From positions 233,861-297,860 of the forward strand of contig NZ_LQBL01000031.1 of the NCBI RefSeq assembly GCF_001483745.1: a DNA stretch of 64,000 nucleotides. The letters run 5' to 3'. Below, in pieces: positions 1 through 7,314 of the stretch. The notes below the pieces were generated by a model. The model saw nothing but the letters and a program-made list of their open reading frames with translations. It did not search any database and was not told the origin of the DNA. The translations under genes were made by a program, and so were the position numbers. Every line of letters begins with the position of its first letter. Position 1 is the stretch's first letter. This DNA is from Serinicoccus chungangensis (GTDB taxonomy: Bacteria; Actinomycetota; Actinomycetes; Actinomycetales; Dermatophilaceae).

Positions 1-2303
1 TCGTCGGGCCCTCGCCCCTGGTGGGCGCCGGCGGGTCGGCGGACCGACCTGCGCAGGAAGGGCCCGAGGAGCCCGAGCCCGAGGACGCCCCGGAGGTGCC
101 GATCGTGCTCCTCGAGGAGACGGCGCAGGAGCTGCACCTGGAGGTGGGCGACACGGTGCCGCAGACCGACCTCGTCGTCAGCGGCACCTACGTCCCCCGC
201 GACCCGGACGACCCGCGGTGGCAGCACGTCGACAACGCCGCGGTCATGGGCACGCTCTACGACCCCAACCAGGGCGAGGCGGCCTTCCTCACCGGTTTCC
301 TGTCCCCGGAGAACCGCGGGAGCACCGGTCAGCCGGCCAGCGTCTCGATGCGGGTCTGGTACCCCGTGGACCCCTCCGCGATCACCGGCACCACCGGCCA
401 GGTCGAGGCGCTGACCGCCCAGGTCAACGGCTTCCTCGCCGCCCAGCACACGCTCGCCACCGCCGAGCAGATGGGCGACGCGCGGGCCGCCCAGATCCCG
501 CTCTTCACCACCGACCTCACCGAGACGCTCGACCGGATCGCCGGCCAGCAGCGGGCGACGAGCTCGATGCTGGCGGTGGTGACGGCCGGTCCGCTCGGGG
601 TGGCGCTCGCCGTCGCCGCGCTGGGGGCCCGGCTCGTCGTGCAGCGTCGGCAGCAGAGCCTGGCGATGACGCTCGCGCGCGGCGCCTCCCCCGCCCAGCT
701 GCGCCGCCTGATCGCCGCCGAGGGCCTGCTGCTGGGGGTGCCGGCCGCCGCGCTCGGCCACGCCGCCGCGATGCTGCTCGTGCCCGGCCCGACCCCCTGG
801 TGGCAGTGGGCGGTCTCGGGGGCGGTCGCCCTCGTCCCGTCGCTGGCGCTGGCCGCCTCGGTCGACGACGCCTCGCTGCTGACCCGGCGCCAGGACCTCG
901 CCGGCCGCAGCCGCAGCCGGTGGCGCTGGGTGGTGGAGGTCGCCGTCGTCGTGCTGGCCGGGGTCGCGACCTGGCGGCTCCTGGGCCGCGGGGCCCGCGG
1001 GGACGACGCGGCCGCGACCGGCATCGACGTGCTCGCCGCGGCCACCCCCGTGCTGCTCGCCCTGGCCGCCTGCGCGCTCACCCTGCGCCTCTACCCCCTC
1101 CCCCTGGCCGCACTGACGAGGGTGCTGCGCGGACGGCCCTCGCTCACCCCGTTCCTGGGGTCGGCCCGCGCCCTGCGCGACCCGGCCGGTGGCCTGGTCC
1201 CGACCCTGGCCGTCGTCCTCGGCACCGCCGTTGCGCTGGTCAGCGCGGTGCTGCTGTCGACCGTGACCCGCGGCGCGCAGGTCGCGGCGTGGCAGGACAA
1301 CGGCGCCCCCGTCCGGCTCACCGGGCCGGTCCTCACCGACGAGCTGCGCGCCGAGATCGAGGCCGTCCCCGGGGTCGGCGCGGTCGGCGGCGTCGCCGAC
1401 AGCGGAGCGACCCAGGACCTGGTCGTCGACGGGGAACGCACCGCGGTGCGCGTCTGGGTGGCGGAGCCGCAGGTGGAGCAGGTGTATGCCTCCTCCGACC
1501 TCCTCGACGGCCCGCCGGCCGCGTTCTGGTCCGACGACGGCATACCCCCGGTCATGACGCTGCGCTCTGCCGGCGAGGCGGTGCCCGAGGGGGCGGGCGA
1601 CGTCGCCGTCGCGGGCCTCGGGCAGGTCGAGGTGCTCGGCCACCTGGACGAGGTCCCCGGCATCCGGGTCACCGGTGCCGGCGTGCTCGTCGACGGGGAC
1701 CGGTGGGTGGCGGCCGGGAGGACCCTGCCCAGCGTGTCCACCACGCTCATCGGGGTCGAGGACGGCGCCGACCCGGCGGCGGTCGCCGACGCCGTGTCCG
1801 AGCTCGTCGGAACCGGTGGCGTGGTGACGACGGTCTCGTCCCGGCTGGAGACCTTCACCGAGGCGCCGGTGACGACCGGGCTGCGCCAGCTCTTCGTCGG
1901 GGCGACCGCGGTCTCCGCGCTGCTCACCGTCCTGGCCGTTGTCGTGGTGCAGCTCATGGGCTCGGGCGCCCGGACCCGCCTGCTCGCGACCCTGCGCACC
2001 CTCGGGCTGGCACCTGGCCAGACGCGGGCGCTGACGGCCTGGGAGCTGGCCCCGCTGCTGGCGACCTCCCTCGTCGTCGGGACGGTGCTGGGGCTCACCG
2101 TGCCCCGGGTCCTCCTGCGTGGCCTCGACCTCACGGGCCTCACCGGTGGGACCACCCAGCCCGCCCTCCACCTGGACCTGCCGCTGCTGGCCGCCGTGCT
2201 GGGCGCGGTGGTCCTGACCGTCCTGACCGCCGTCACCACCAGCGCCTGGCTCGCCGGGCGCACCAACCTCGCGCAGGCGCTGCGCGTCGGGGAGGACCGA
2301 TGA
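1..2303 (+). CDS. ABC transporter permease, FtsX/MacB type (5' end outside window)
   Basis: The reading frame is open from the first base, so the true start lies upstream and the first GTG at 21 is probably internal. The visible part starts with an extracytoplasmic stretch, then membrane segments near 560-640 and a positively charged loop (LVVQRRQQSLAMTLARGAS) typical of FtsX domains. More helices follow, then a second extracytoplasmic domain (about 1270-1850) and a C-terminal FtsX domain with a second charged loop (TRLLATLRTLGLAPGQ). This duplicated FtsX layout is known from MacB/Lol-type permeases that move lipids, peptides or drugs without forming a classic channel. The stop overlaps the ATG of the following ATPase (ATGA), so the genes are translationally coupled. 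The substrate cannot be read from the sequence. Confidence 0.85.
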   Translation, partial: VGPSPLVGAGGSADRPAQEGPEEPEPEDAPEVPIVLLEETAQELHLEVGDTVPQTDLVVSGTYVPRDPDDPRWQHVDNAAVMGTLYDPNQGEAAFLTGFLSPENRGSTGQPASVSMRVWYPVDPSAITGTTGQVEALTAQVNGFLAAQHTLATAEQMGDARAAQIPLFTTDLTETLDRIAGQQRATSSMLAVVTAGPLGVALAVAALGARLVVQRRQQSLAMTLARGASPAQLRRLIAAEGLLLGVPAAALGHAAAMLLVPGPTPWWQWAVSGAVALVPSLALAASVDDASLLTRRQDLAGRSRSRWRWVVEVAVVVLAGVATWRLLGRGARGDDAAATGIDVLAAATPVLLALAACALTLRLYPLPLAALTRVLRGRPSLTPFLGSARALRDPAGGLVPTLAVVLGTAVALVSAVLLSTVTRGAQVAAWQDNGAPVRLTGPVLTDELRAEIEAVPGVGAVGGVADSGATQDLVVDGERTAVRVWVAEPQVEQVYASSDLLDGPPAAFWSDDGIPPVMTLRSAGEAVPEGAGDVAVAGLGQVEVLGHLDEVPGIRVTGAGVLVDGDRWVAAGRTLPSVSTTLIGVEDGADPAAVADAVSELVGTGGVVTTVSSRLETFTEAPVTTGLRQLFVGATAVSALLTVLAVVVVQLMGSGARTRLLATLRTLGLAPGQTRALTAWELAPLLATSLVVGTVLGLTVPRVLLRGLDLTGLTGGTTQPALHLDLPLLAAVLGAVVLTVLTAVTTSAWLAGRTNLAQALRVGEDR

Positions 2304-3391
2304 GCACGACCCCTCAGAGCCACCAGGAGCAGACCGTGGACGACCAGGCCGGGCCCGCGACCGTGGACGACCAGGCCGGGCCCGCGACCGTGGACGACCA
2401 CGCCACCCTCGGGACGGTGCGCGAGCACCAGGGCCCGGACATCTGGTGCGAGGACCTGGTGCGGATCTACTCCACCGAGGGCGTGGAGGTGCAGGCCCTG
2501 CAGGGGCTCAACCTCGTCGTCGACCCCGGTGACGTCGTCGCGCTGGTCGGGGCCAGCGGGTCGGGGAAGTCGACCCTGCTCGGCATCCTGTCCGGGCTGG
2601 ACCGGCCGACCGGGGGCCGCGCCCGGGTGGCGGGGGTGGACCTGCTGTCGATGGGCCGCGCGCAACGGGTCGACTACCAGCGGCACACCGTCGGGTTCGT
2701 CTGGCAGCAGACCTCCCGCAACCTGCTGCCCTTCCTCACCGCGGCCGAGAACGTCGCCCTCCCCATGGTCATCTCCGGCCGGCGGGAACGGGCCCGACGG
2801 GTGGCGGAGCTGCTCAGGCTGCTCGACCTGGACGACTGCGCCGACCGTCGCCCGACCGAGCTGTCCGGCGGGCAGCAGCAGCGGGTCGCGATCGCCACCG
2901 CCCTCGCGAACTCCCCCGCGGTGCTCCTCGCCGACGAGCCGACCGGCGAGCTCGACGACGCCGCCTCCGCCCAGGTGCTCGAGGTCATGCGCGAGGCCGC
3001 CGGCAGCCTCGGCACCACCGTGCTCGTGGTCACCCACGACCCCACCGTCTCCGACCACGTGCGCCGCACGGTCGCGATCCGCGACGGCCGCACCTCGACC
3101 GAGGTGCTCCGGTATGTCGTGACCGACGAGTCCGGGGATCAGCGGCAGGTCGCCCGGGAGTACACCGTCATCGACCGGGCCGGGCGGATCCAGCTGCCGA
3201 AGGCGCACGTCGAGGGGCTCGGCCTGCGGGACCGGGTGCGGCTGGAGCACGAGAGCACCCACGTGCAGGTCTGGCCCGACGACGAGGAGCACCGGACGGG
3301 GCCGGGGTCGCGACCGCCGGACGACGGTGGTGCGACGCCGGCGCCCCGCACCGGGCGCGCGCCCCAGCCGCAGGAGGACGACGATGAGTGA
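2300..3391 (+). CDS. ABC transporter ATP-binding protein with AbrB-like C-terminal tail
   Basis: A 363-residue ATPase that should power the neighbouring FtsX permease. Walker A (GASGSGKS) is near residue 84, the Q-loop reads WQQ, the signature is LSGGQQQR and Walker B is VLLADEPTGELDD. The ATG at 2300 overlaps the permease stop and leaves a 45-residue N-terminal extension holding a perfect tandem duplication (VDDQAGPAT twice). After the ATPase core, residues about 287-325 read as a swapped-hairpin AbrB/SpoVT-like segment (IDRAGRIQLPKAHVEGLGL...DRVRLE), followed by an acidic, proline-rich tail. Family members of this MacB/LolD class are usually about 230 residues, so both extensions are unusual. 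Confidence in the ATPase is high; the AbrB resemblance is by eye. Confidence 0.9.
   Translation: MSTTPQSHQEQTVDDQAGPATVDDQAGPATVDDHATLGTVREHQGPDIWCEDLVRIYSTEGVEVQALQGLNLVVDPGDVVALVGASGSGKSTLLGILSGLDRPTGGRARVAGVDLLSMGRAQRVDYQRHTVGFVWQQTSRNLLPFLTAAENVALPMVISGRRERARRVAELLRLLDLDDCADRRPTELSGGQQQRVAIATALANSPAVLLADEPTGELDDAASAQVLEVMREAAGSLGTTVLVVTHDPTVSDHVRRTVAIRDGRTSTEVLRYVVTDESGDQRQVAREYTVIDRAGRIQLPKAHVEGLGLRDRVRLEHESTHVQVWPDDEEHRTGPGSRPPDDGGATPAPRTGRAPQPQEDDDE
2333..2400 (+). repeat. 27-bp in-frame tandem repeat in the ATPase N-terminus
   Basis: Two identical 27-bp units (2333-2359 and 2360-2386) and a 14-bp partial third copy encode the repeated VDDQAGPAT peptide. Exact identity at the DNA level points to a recent duplication by slippage. 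Confidence 0.9.
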
Positions 3392-4103
3392 GCCGACGGC
3401 ATACCGGACGGACGAGGAGGTCGAGGGGCCGCGCGCGGTGCTGGTCGGGGCCGGGCTGCACCGGACCTTCGGCAGCGGCGCCACCCAGGTGCACGCCGTC
3501 GCCGGGGTCGACCTGGAGGTGTCCCCCGGGCGTCTCACCGTGGTGCGCGGTCCGTCGGGCTCGGGCAAGACGACCCTGCTCAACCTGCTGGGCGGGCTCG
3601 ACCGGCCGGACGCCGGTCAGGTGCTCCTCGACGACGGGCGGGTGCTCTCCGAGCTTCCCGAGAAGGAGGTCCTGGCGGTCCGGCGGGAGCGCATCGGCTA
3701 CGTCTTCCAGAGCTTCGGGCTGGTGCCGGTGCTGTCGGCGGCCGAGAACGTCGAGGTCCCGCTGCGGCTCCAGCGGACCGCGGTGGGCGAGCGGGCCCGT
3801 CGGGTCGAGGAGGCGCTGGAGCTCGTCGGGCTGGCCCGGCACAGCCGGCAACGGCCCTACGAGCTGTCCGGCGGCCAGCAGCAGCGGGTCGGCATCGCGC
3901 GGGCCCTCGTCGGCGAGCCGGACATCCTCGTCGCCGACGAGCCGACCGGGCAGCTGGACTCCGAGACCGGCGCCATGGTCATGGACCTGCTGGTGCGCCT
4001 CACCCACGAGCGCGGCATCGCCTCCGTGGTGTCCACCCACGACCCGGTGCTCATGGAGCGCGCCGACCAGGTCGTCGAGCTGCACGACGGACGCCGGGTC
4101 TGA
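3384..4103 (+). CDS. ABC transporter ATP-binding protein (LolD/MacB class)
   Basis: A second ATPase of 239 residues, standard length for the family, with Walker A GPSGSGKT, Q-loop FQS, signature LSGGQQQR, Walker B ILVADEPTGQLD and H-loop STHD. The ATG at 3384 lies inside the end of the previous gene (8-bp overlap) and is preceded by AGGAGG at 3372-3377, which fixes the start. With the preceding ATPase and permease it forms one three-gene unit, so the exporter may use a heterodimeric ATPase pair. The substrate is unknown. Confidence 0.92.
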   Translation: MSEPTAYRTDEEVEGPRAVLVGAGLHRTFGSGATQVHAVAGVDLEVSPGRLTVVRGPSGSGKTTLLNLLGGLDRPDAGQVLLDDGRVLSELPEKEVLAVRRERIGYVFQSFGLVPVLSAAENVEVPLRLQRTAVGERARRVEEALELVGLARHSRQRPYELSGGQQQRVGIARALVGEPDILVADEPTGQLDSETGAMVMDLLVRLTHERGIASVVSTHDPVLMERADQVVELHDGRRV

Positions 4104-4193
4104 GACCTCCCGCGCCCGACCGGCGAATCGTCGCCGGGGCCGCACTTCCACGGTCAGCAGCGCAGACCGCGGGTGCGGGTCACGGGATACGGC

Positions 4194-4685
4194 TCAGGAG
4201 GCGGCCTTGCGCGCGTGCAGCGCGCGCACTTGCTCCGCCAGCTCCGGGTCCGGCCCGGCGACCACGGCGCCGGGCACGAGGGCGGTGATCGGCAGCGGCG
4301 CGACGGCCCCCGGCGGCACGCCCAGCTCGGCCGACCAGACGGAGAGCTGCTCGGTGGAGGAGGCGTAGACGATGCGGCCCAGGCCCACCCAGCCGTGCGC
4401 CGCGGCACACATCGGGCAGTGCTCGCCGGAGGTGTAGACGGTGCTCGCGGCGCGCTCCTGCGGCGAGAGGTGCTGCGCGGCCCAGCGGGCGATCGCGAGC
4501 TCCGGGTGCTGGGTGTGGTCGCCCCCCGACACGTGGTTGTGGTCCTCGAGCAGCACCTCGCCGCCGGCCGAGACGAGCAGCGAGCCGAACGGCTCGTCAC
4601 CGGCGTCGAGCGCGGCCTCGGCCAGCTCGACGGCCCGGGAGAGGTGGGTCCGGTCGGTCGCGGAGATGCTCGTGCGTTCGCTCAC
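4194..4685 (-). CDS. Nucleoside/guanine deaminase-like zinc enzyme
   Basis: A 163-residue member of the cytidine/deoxycytidylate deaminase fold. The zinc site reads HPELA (His and catalytic Glu) and EHCPMC (two Cys), and the domain covers nearly the whole protein. Family members deaminate guanine, cytosine or adenine; the EHCPMCAAAHGWVG stretch fits small purine deaminases better than the tRNA enzyme TadA, but this is not proven. The GTG at 4685 is preferred over the upstream codon at 4727 because a TACCCT hexamer sits exactly 6 nt before it, as in other leaderless starts in this window. It is divergent from galE. Confidence 0.8.
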   Translation of the reverse strand: MSERTSISATDRTHLSRAVELAEAALDAGDEPFGSLLVSAGGEVLLEDHNHVSGGDHTQHPELAIARWAAQHLSPQERAASTVYTSGEHCPMCAAAHGWVGLGRIVYASSTEQLSVWSAELGVPPGAVAPLPITALVPGAVVAGPDPELAEQVRALHARKAAS

Positions 4686-4691
4686 GCCCCG

Positions 4692-4697
4692 AGGGTA
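4692..4697 (-). promoter_or_regulatory. -10 element of a leaderless promoter for the deaminase
   Basis: On the minus strand TACCCT is followed by 6 nt and then the GTG start, with no Shine-Dalgarno sequence. The hexamer overlaps one copy of the GGTATGCC octamer. Confidence 0.55.
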
Positions 4698-4762
4698 TGC
4701 CGCCGCCCTCCCGACCCGCCGCGTCACGGCATACCGGAGCTGCCGTCTGACACCATGACGGC

Positions 4763-5779
4763 ATGCGCGTTCTCGTCACCGGCGGCGCCGGCTACATCGG
4801 GTCCCACACGGTCGTCGCCCTGGCCCGGGCGGGCCACGAGGTGGTCGTCGTCGACGACTTCTCCAACAGCAAGCCGTCGGTGACGCCACGGCTGGAGGAG
4901 CTGGCCGGCATCCCCGTGCCGGTTCACGCCTTCGACCTCGCCGACGGCGACAAGCTCGACTCCCTGCTGGCGCAGGAGTCCTTCGACGCGGTCATCCACT
5001 TCGCCGCGTTCAAGGCGGTGGGCGAGTCGGTCGAGAAGCCGATCGACTACTACCGCAACAACATCGGCGCCACGCTGCGCCTCGTCGAGGCCATGGTCGA
5101 CCGCGGCGTCCCCCACCTGGTCTTCTCCTCCAGCGCCACCGTCTACGGCGAGGACGCGCCGGTGCCGATGACCGAAGGGCTGCCGACCTCCGCGACCAAC
5201 CCCTACGGGTGGACCAAGGTCATGAACGAGCAGATCCTGCGCGACGTGACCCACGCCTACCCGCAGCTCAGGGTGGCCCTGCTGCGCTACTTCAACCCGG
5301 TCGGCGCGCACCCCTCCGGACGCATCGGCGAGGACCCCTCCGACATCCCCAACAACCTCATGCCCTTCGTGGCCCAGGTCGCGGTGGGCCGGCGGGAGAA
5401 GCTCGCGGTCTTCGGCGACGACTACGACACCGTCGACGGGACCGGCGTGCGCGACTACATCCACGTGCAGGACCTCGCGGAGGGCCACGTCGCGGCGCTG
5501 GAGTGGATCAGCAGCCACGACCGGCCGCTGTCGGTGTGGAACCTCGGCACCGGACGCGGGACCTCGGTGCTCGAGCTGGTCTCCGCCTTCGAGCGGGCCA
5601 GCGGGCAGCAGATCCCCTACGAGGTCGTCGGGCGCCGCCCGGGCGACATCGCCAGCTCGTATGCCGACCCCTCGCTCGCGGAGTCCGAGCTGGGGTGGCG
5701 GGCGACCCGGTCGGTGGAGGACATGTGCGCCGACACGTGGCGGTGGCAGCAGGCGAACCCGCAGGGCTACCCCGACTGA
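4763..5779 (+). CDS. galE: UDP-glucose 4-epimerase
   Basis: A 338-residue cytoplasmic short-chain dehydrogenase that interconverts UDP-glucose and UDP-galactose for galactose use and cell-surface glycans. The NAD-binding motif TGGAGYIGS is at residues 5-13, SSSATVYG carries the catalytic Ser/Thr near residue 120, and YGWTK carries the Tyr/Lys pair near 150. LLRYFNPVGAHPSG is characteristic of GalE. Length is standard. The ATG at 4763 is the first in frame with the GalE N-terminus (MRVLVTGG) and has no clear Shine-Dalgarno. The 3' gap holds the first 22-bp repeat array. Confidence 0.95.
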   Translation: MRVLVTGGAGYIGSHTVVALARAGHEVVVVDDFSNSKPSVTPRLEELAGIPVPVHAFDLADGDKLDSLLAQESFDAVIHFAAFKAVGESVEKPIDYYRNNIGATLRLVEAMVDRGVPHLVFSSSATVYGEDAPVPMTEGLPTSATNPYGWTKVMNEQILRDVTHAYPQLRVALLRYFNPVGAHPSGRIGEDPSDIPNNLMPFVAQVAVGRREKLAVFGDDYDTVDGTGVRDYIHVQDLAEGHVAALEWISSHDRPLSVWNLGTGRGTSVLELVSAFERASGQQIPYEVVGRRPGDIASSYADPSLAESELGWRATRSVEDMCADTWRWQQANPQGYPD

Positions 5780-5788
5780 CGGCATACC

Positions 5789-5930
5789 GGTGCGGCCCGA
5801 GCACGCGTCCGGTGCGGCCCGAGCACGCGTCCGGTGCGGTCGGAGCACGCGTCCGGTGGGGTCGGAGCGCGCGTCCTGTGCGACCCGAGCACGCGTCCGG
5901 TGCGTCCCGAGCACGCGTCCGGTGCGGTCG
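5789..5930 (+). repeat. 22-bp tandem repeat array 1 (six full units plus one partial)
   Basis: Six consecutive 22-bp units start at 5789, 5811, 5833, 5855, 5877 and 5899, and a partial unit reaches 5930. Each begins GGTGCGG (or a variant) and ends CACGCGTCC, with one to five substitutions between units. The array starts 9 bp after the galE stop and ends just upstream of the blaI promoter. There are no spacers, so it is not a CRISPR. Related units occur at 33900-34080. Confidence 0.95.
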
Positions 5931-5955
5931 GGGGGTGGTTCCCAGGTGGGGGGCG

Positions 5956-5961
5956 TACCCT
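5956..5961 (+). promoter_or_regulatory. -10 element of a leaderless promoter for blaI
   Basis: TACCCT lies 6 nt before the ATG at 5968 and no Shine-Dalgarno is present. No convincing -35 hexamer is visible; the last repeat unit of the upstream array ends close to the -35 position. Confidence 0.55.
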
Positions 5962-5967
5962 GCCGGT

Positions 5968-6360
5968 ATGCCCCTGCGCAGCACCTCCCTCGGCGACCTG
6001 GAGCGCGCCGTGATGGACATCCTCTGGTCCGAGGGACCAGGGCTGTCGGTCCGTGACGTCCTGGACCACCTGGAGCGGCGCGACCACCACAAGGAGCTGG
6101 CCTACACCACGGTGATGACGGTGCTGGACCGGCTGACGAAGAAGGGCGTGACCCAGCGGACCCGCGAGGGGCGGGCGTGGCAGTACTCCCCCGCCGCCAG
6201 CCGCGAGGAGCTCGCCGCCGGCGCCCTGCGCTCGGCCCTCGACACCGTCCAGGCCGACCGGACGGCCGCGATGCTGCACTTCCTGGACGACGCCAGCCCC
6301 GGTGAGCTCGACGACCTGCGGGCCGCGCTCGCCGAGGTCGAGCGCCGCCGCGGCGCCTGA
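5968..6360 (+). CDS. BlaI/MecI/CopY-family transcriptional repressor
   Basis: A 130-residue winged-helix regulator. The N-terminal half reads LGDLERAVMDILW...LSVRDVLDHL, with the recognition region AYTTVMTVLDRLTKKGVTQRTREGR, as in BlaI and the mycobacterial regulator Rv1846c. The C-terminal half is the dimerisation region. Such repressors bind inverted repeats as dimers and are released by cleavage by a membrane metalloprotease or by another signal. The next gene is such an M56-like protease and the one after is cydA, so control of cytochrome bd is a reasonable inference. The start at 5968 is chosen from homology and from the leaderless -10 spacing. Confidence 0.88.
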   Translation: MPLRSTSLGDLERAVMDILWSEGPGLSVRDVLDHLERRDHHKELAYTTVMTVLDRLTKKGVTQRTREGRAWQYSPAASREELAAGALRSALDTVQADRTAAMLHFLDDASPGELDDLRAALAEVERRRGA

Positions 6361-6376
6361 CCTTCACGCCCCCGCC

Positions 6377-7240
6377 ATGGGCGGCCCGCTGCTCACCGCC
6401 GCCGTCGTCCTGGCCGCCCTCCTCCTCGTCCTGGGCGCGCCCCGCGTGCTCCCCGCCTGGACCGCGCTGCGCCGCATGCCGGGTCCGGGCCTGCTGCTGT
6501 GGCAGTCCGTCAGCCTGGCGGGGGCCCTGTGCGCGCTGCTGGCCGCCCCCACGGCGGTCCTCACGACCGGGCTGTCCCAGCCGCTGCTCCTGGGCCTGGC
6601 CCTCCTCCTGTCCGGGGCCATGCTCGTGCGGCTGCTCGTCTCCGGGCACCGGGTCGGCACCGACCTGCGCCGCCGCCGCACCCGGCACCGGGAGCTGGTC
6701 GACCTCGTCGGCGAGCACCTCGACGACACCCTGGCCCGCGGCGCCGAGGGCATCACCCGGCCGGACGTCACCGTCCTCGCCCTGGGCAACCCCAGCGCCT
6801 ACTGCCTCCCGGGGCGCGGGCACCGCATCGTCCTCACCCGCGCCGCCCTGGACCGCCTGGGCGCCACCGAGCTGCGCGCCGTCCTCGCCCACGAGCAGGG
6901 CCACCTCGACGCCCGGCACGACCTGCTCCTCGAGCTGTTCACCGTGCTGCACGAGGCCGTCCCCCGCCGCCTGCGGGTGCCGGCGGCCCTGACCGAGGTG
7001 CAGCTGCTCACCGAGGCGCTCGCCGACCGGATCGCCGAGCAGCGCACCGGGCACGCCGACCTGGCCCGGGCCCTGGTCGCCATGGCCACGGCAGCGACCC
7101 CCGAGGTCACCGCCCGGGTCCGGCTCCTCAGCCACCCGCCGGCGCCCCGGCATACCCGCATCGCCGTCACCGCCCTGTCCGCCGCGGTGCTCGCTGTGCC
7201 CGTCGCCGTCACCGTGACCCTTATCACGCCGACCGGGTGA
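6377..7240 (+). CDS. M56/M48-like membrane metalloprotease (BlaR-type partner)
   Basis: A 287-residue polytopic protein with hydrophobic segments near residues 5-22, 38-58 and 68-88 and one at the C-terminus. The cytoplasmic zinc-protease motif HEQGH sits near residue 177. The BlaR/MecR sensor domain that binds beta-lactams is absent. This short form following a BlaI repressor is common in actinobacteria, where the protease is assumed to act on the repressor; direct cleavage here is inference. It starts 16 bp after blaI. Confidence 0.83.
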   Translation: MGGPLLTAAVVLAALLLVLGAPRVLPAWTALRRMPGPGLLLWQSVSLAGALCALLAAPTAVLTTGLSQPLLLGLALLLSGAMLVRLLVSGHRVGTDLRRRRTRHRELVDLVGEHLDDTLARGAEGITRPDVTVLALGNPSAYCLPGRGHRIVLTRAALDRLGATELRAVLAHEQGHLDARHDLLLELFTVLHEAVPRRLRVPAALTEVQLLTEALADRIAEQRTGHADLARALVAMATAATPEVTARVRLLSHPPAPRHTRIAVTALSAAVLAVPVAVTVTLITPTG

Positions 7241-7249
7241 CCCGACCGT

Positions 7250-7284
7250 CTACGACCGGAAGTAGCATCTACGACGACACGTAG
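7250..7284 (+). promoter_or_regulatory. Paired CTAC-N8-GTAG dyads in the cydA promoter (candidate BlaI operator)
   Basis: Two inverted repeats of identical layout, CTAC-N8-GTAG, lie at 7250-7265 and 7269-7284, offset by 19 bp (nearly two helical turns). TAGCAT at 7263-7268 could be the -10 of the cydA promoter and would be covered by the first dyad. BlaI-family repressors bind TAC/GTA-rich dyads, and blaI is two genes upstream, so it is the first candidate. Binding is not shown. Confidence 0.55.
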
Positions 7285-7314
7285 TTCACTCCTCGCAGAC
7301 GGGAGGCACCCTTC

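Noticed and set aside
218-2299. N-terminal extension of the first ATPase frame through the permease gene
   Set aside because: The frame is open by chance and Arg/Gly-rich; the ATPase start at 2300 overlaps the permease stop in the usual way.
5789-5930. Possible CRISPR array
   Set aside because: The units are contiguous and have no spacers, and no cas gene is nearby.
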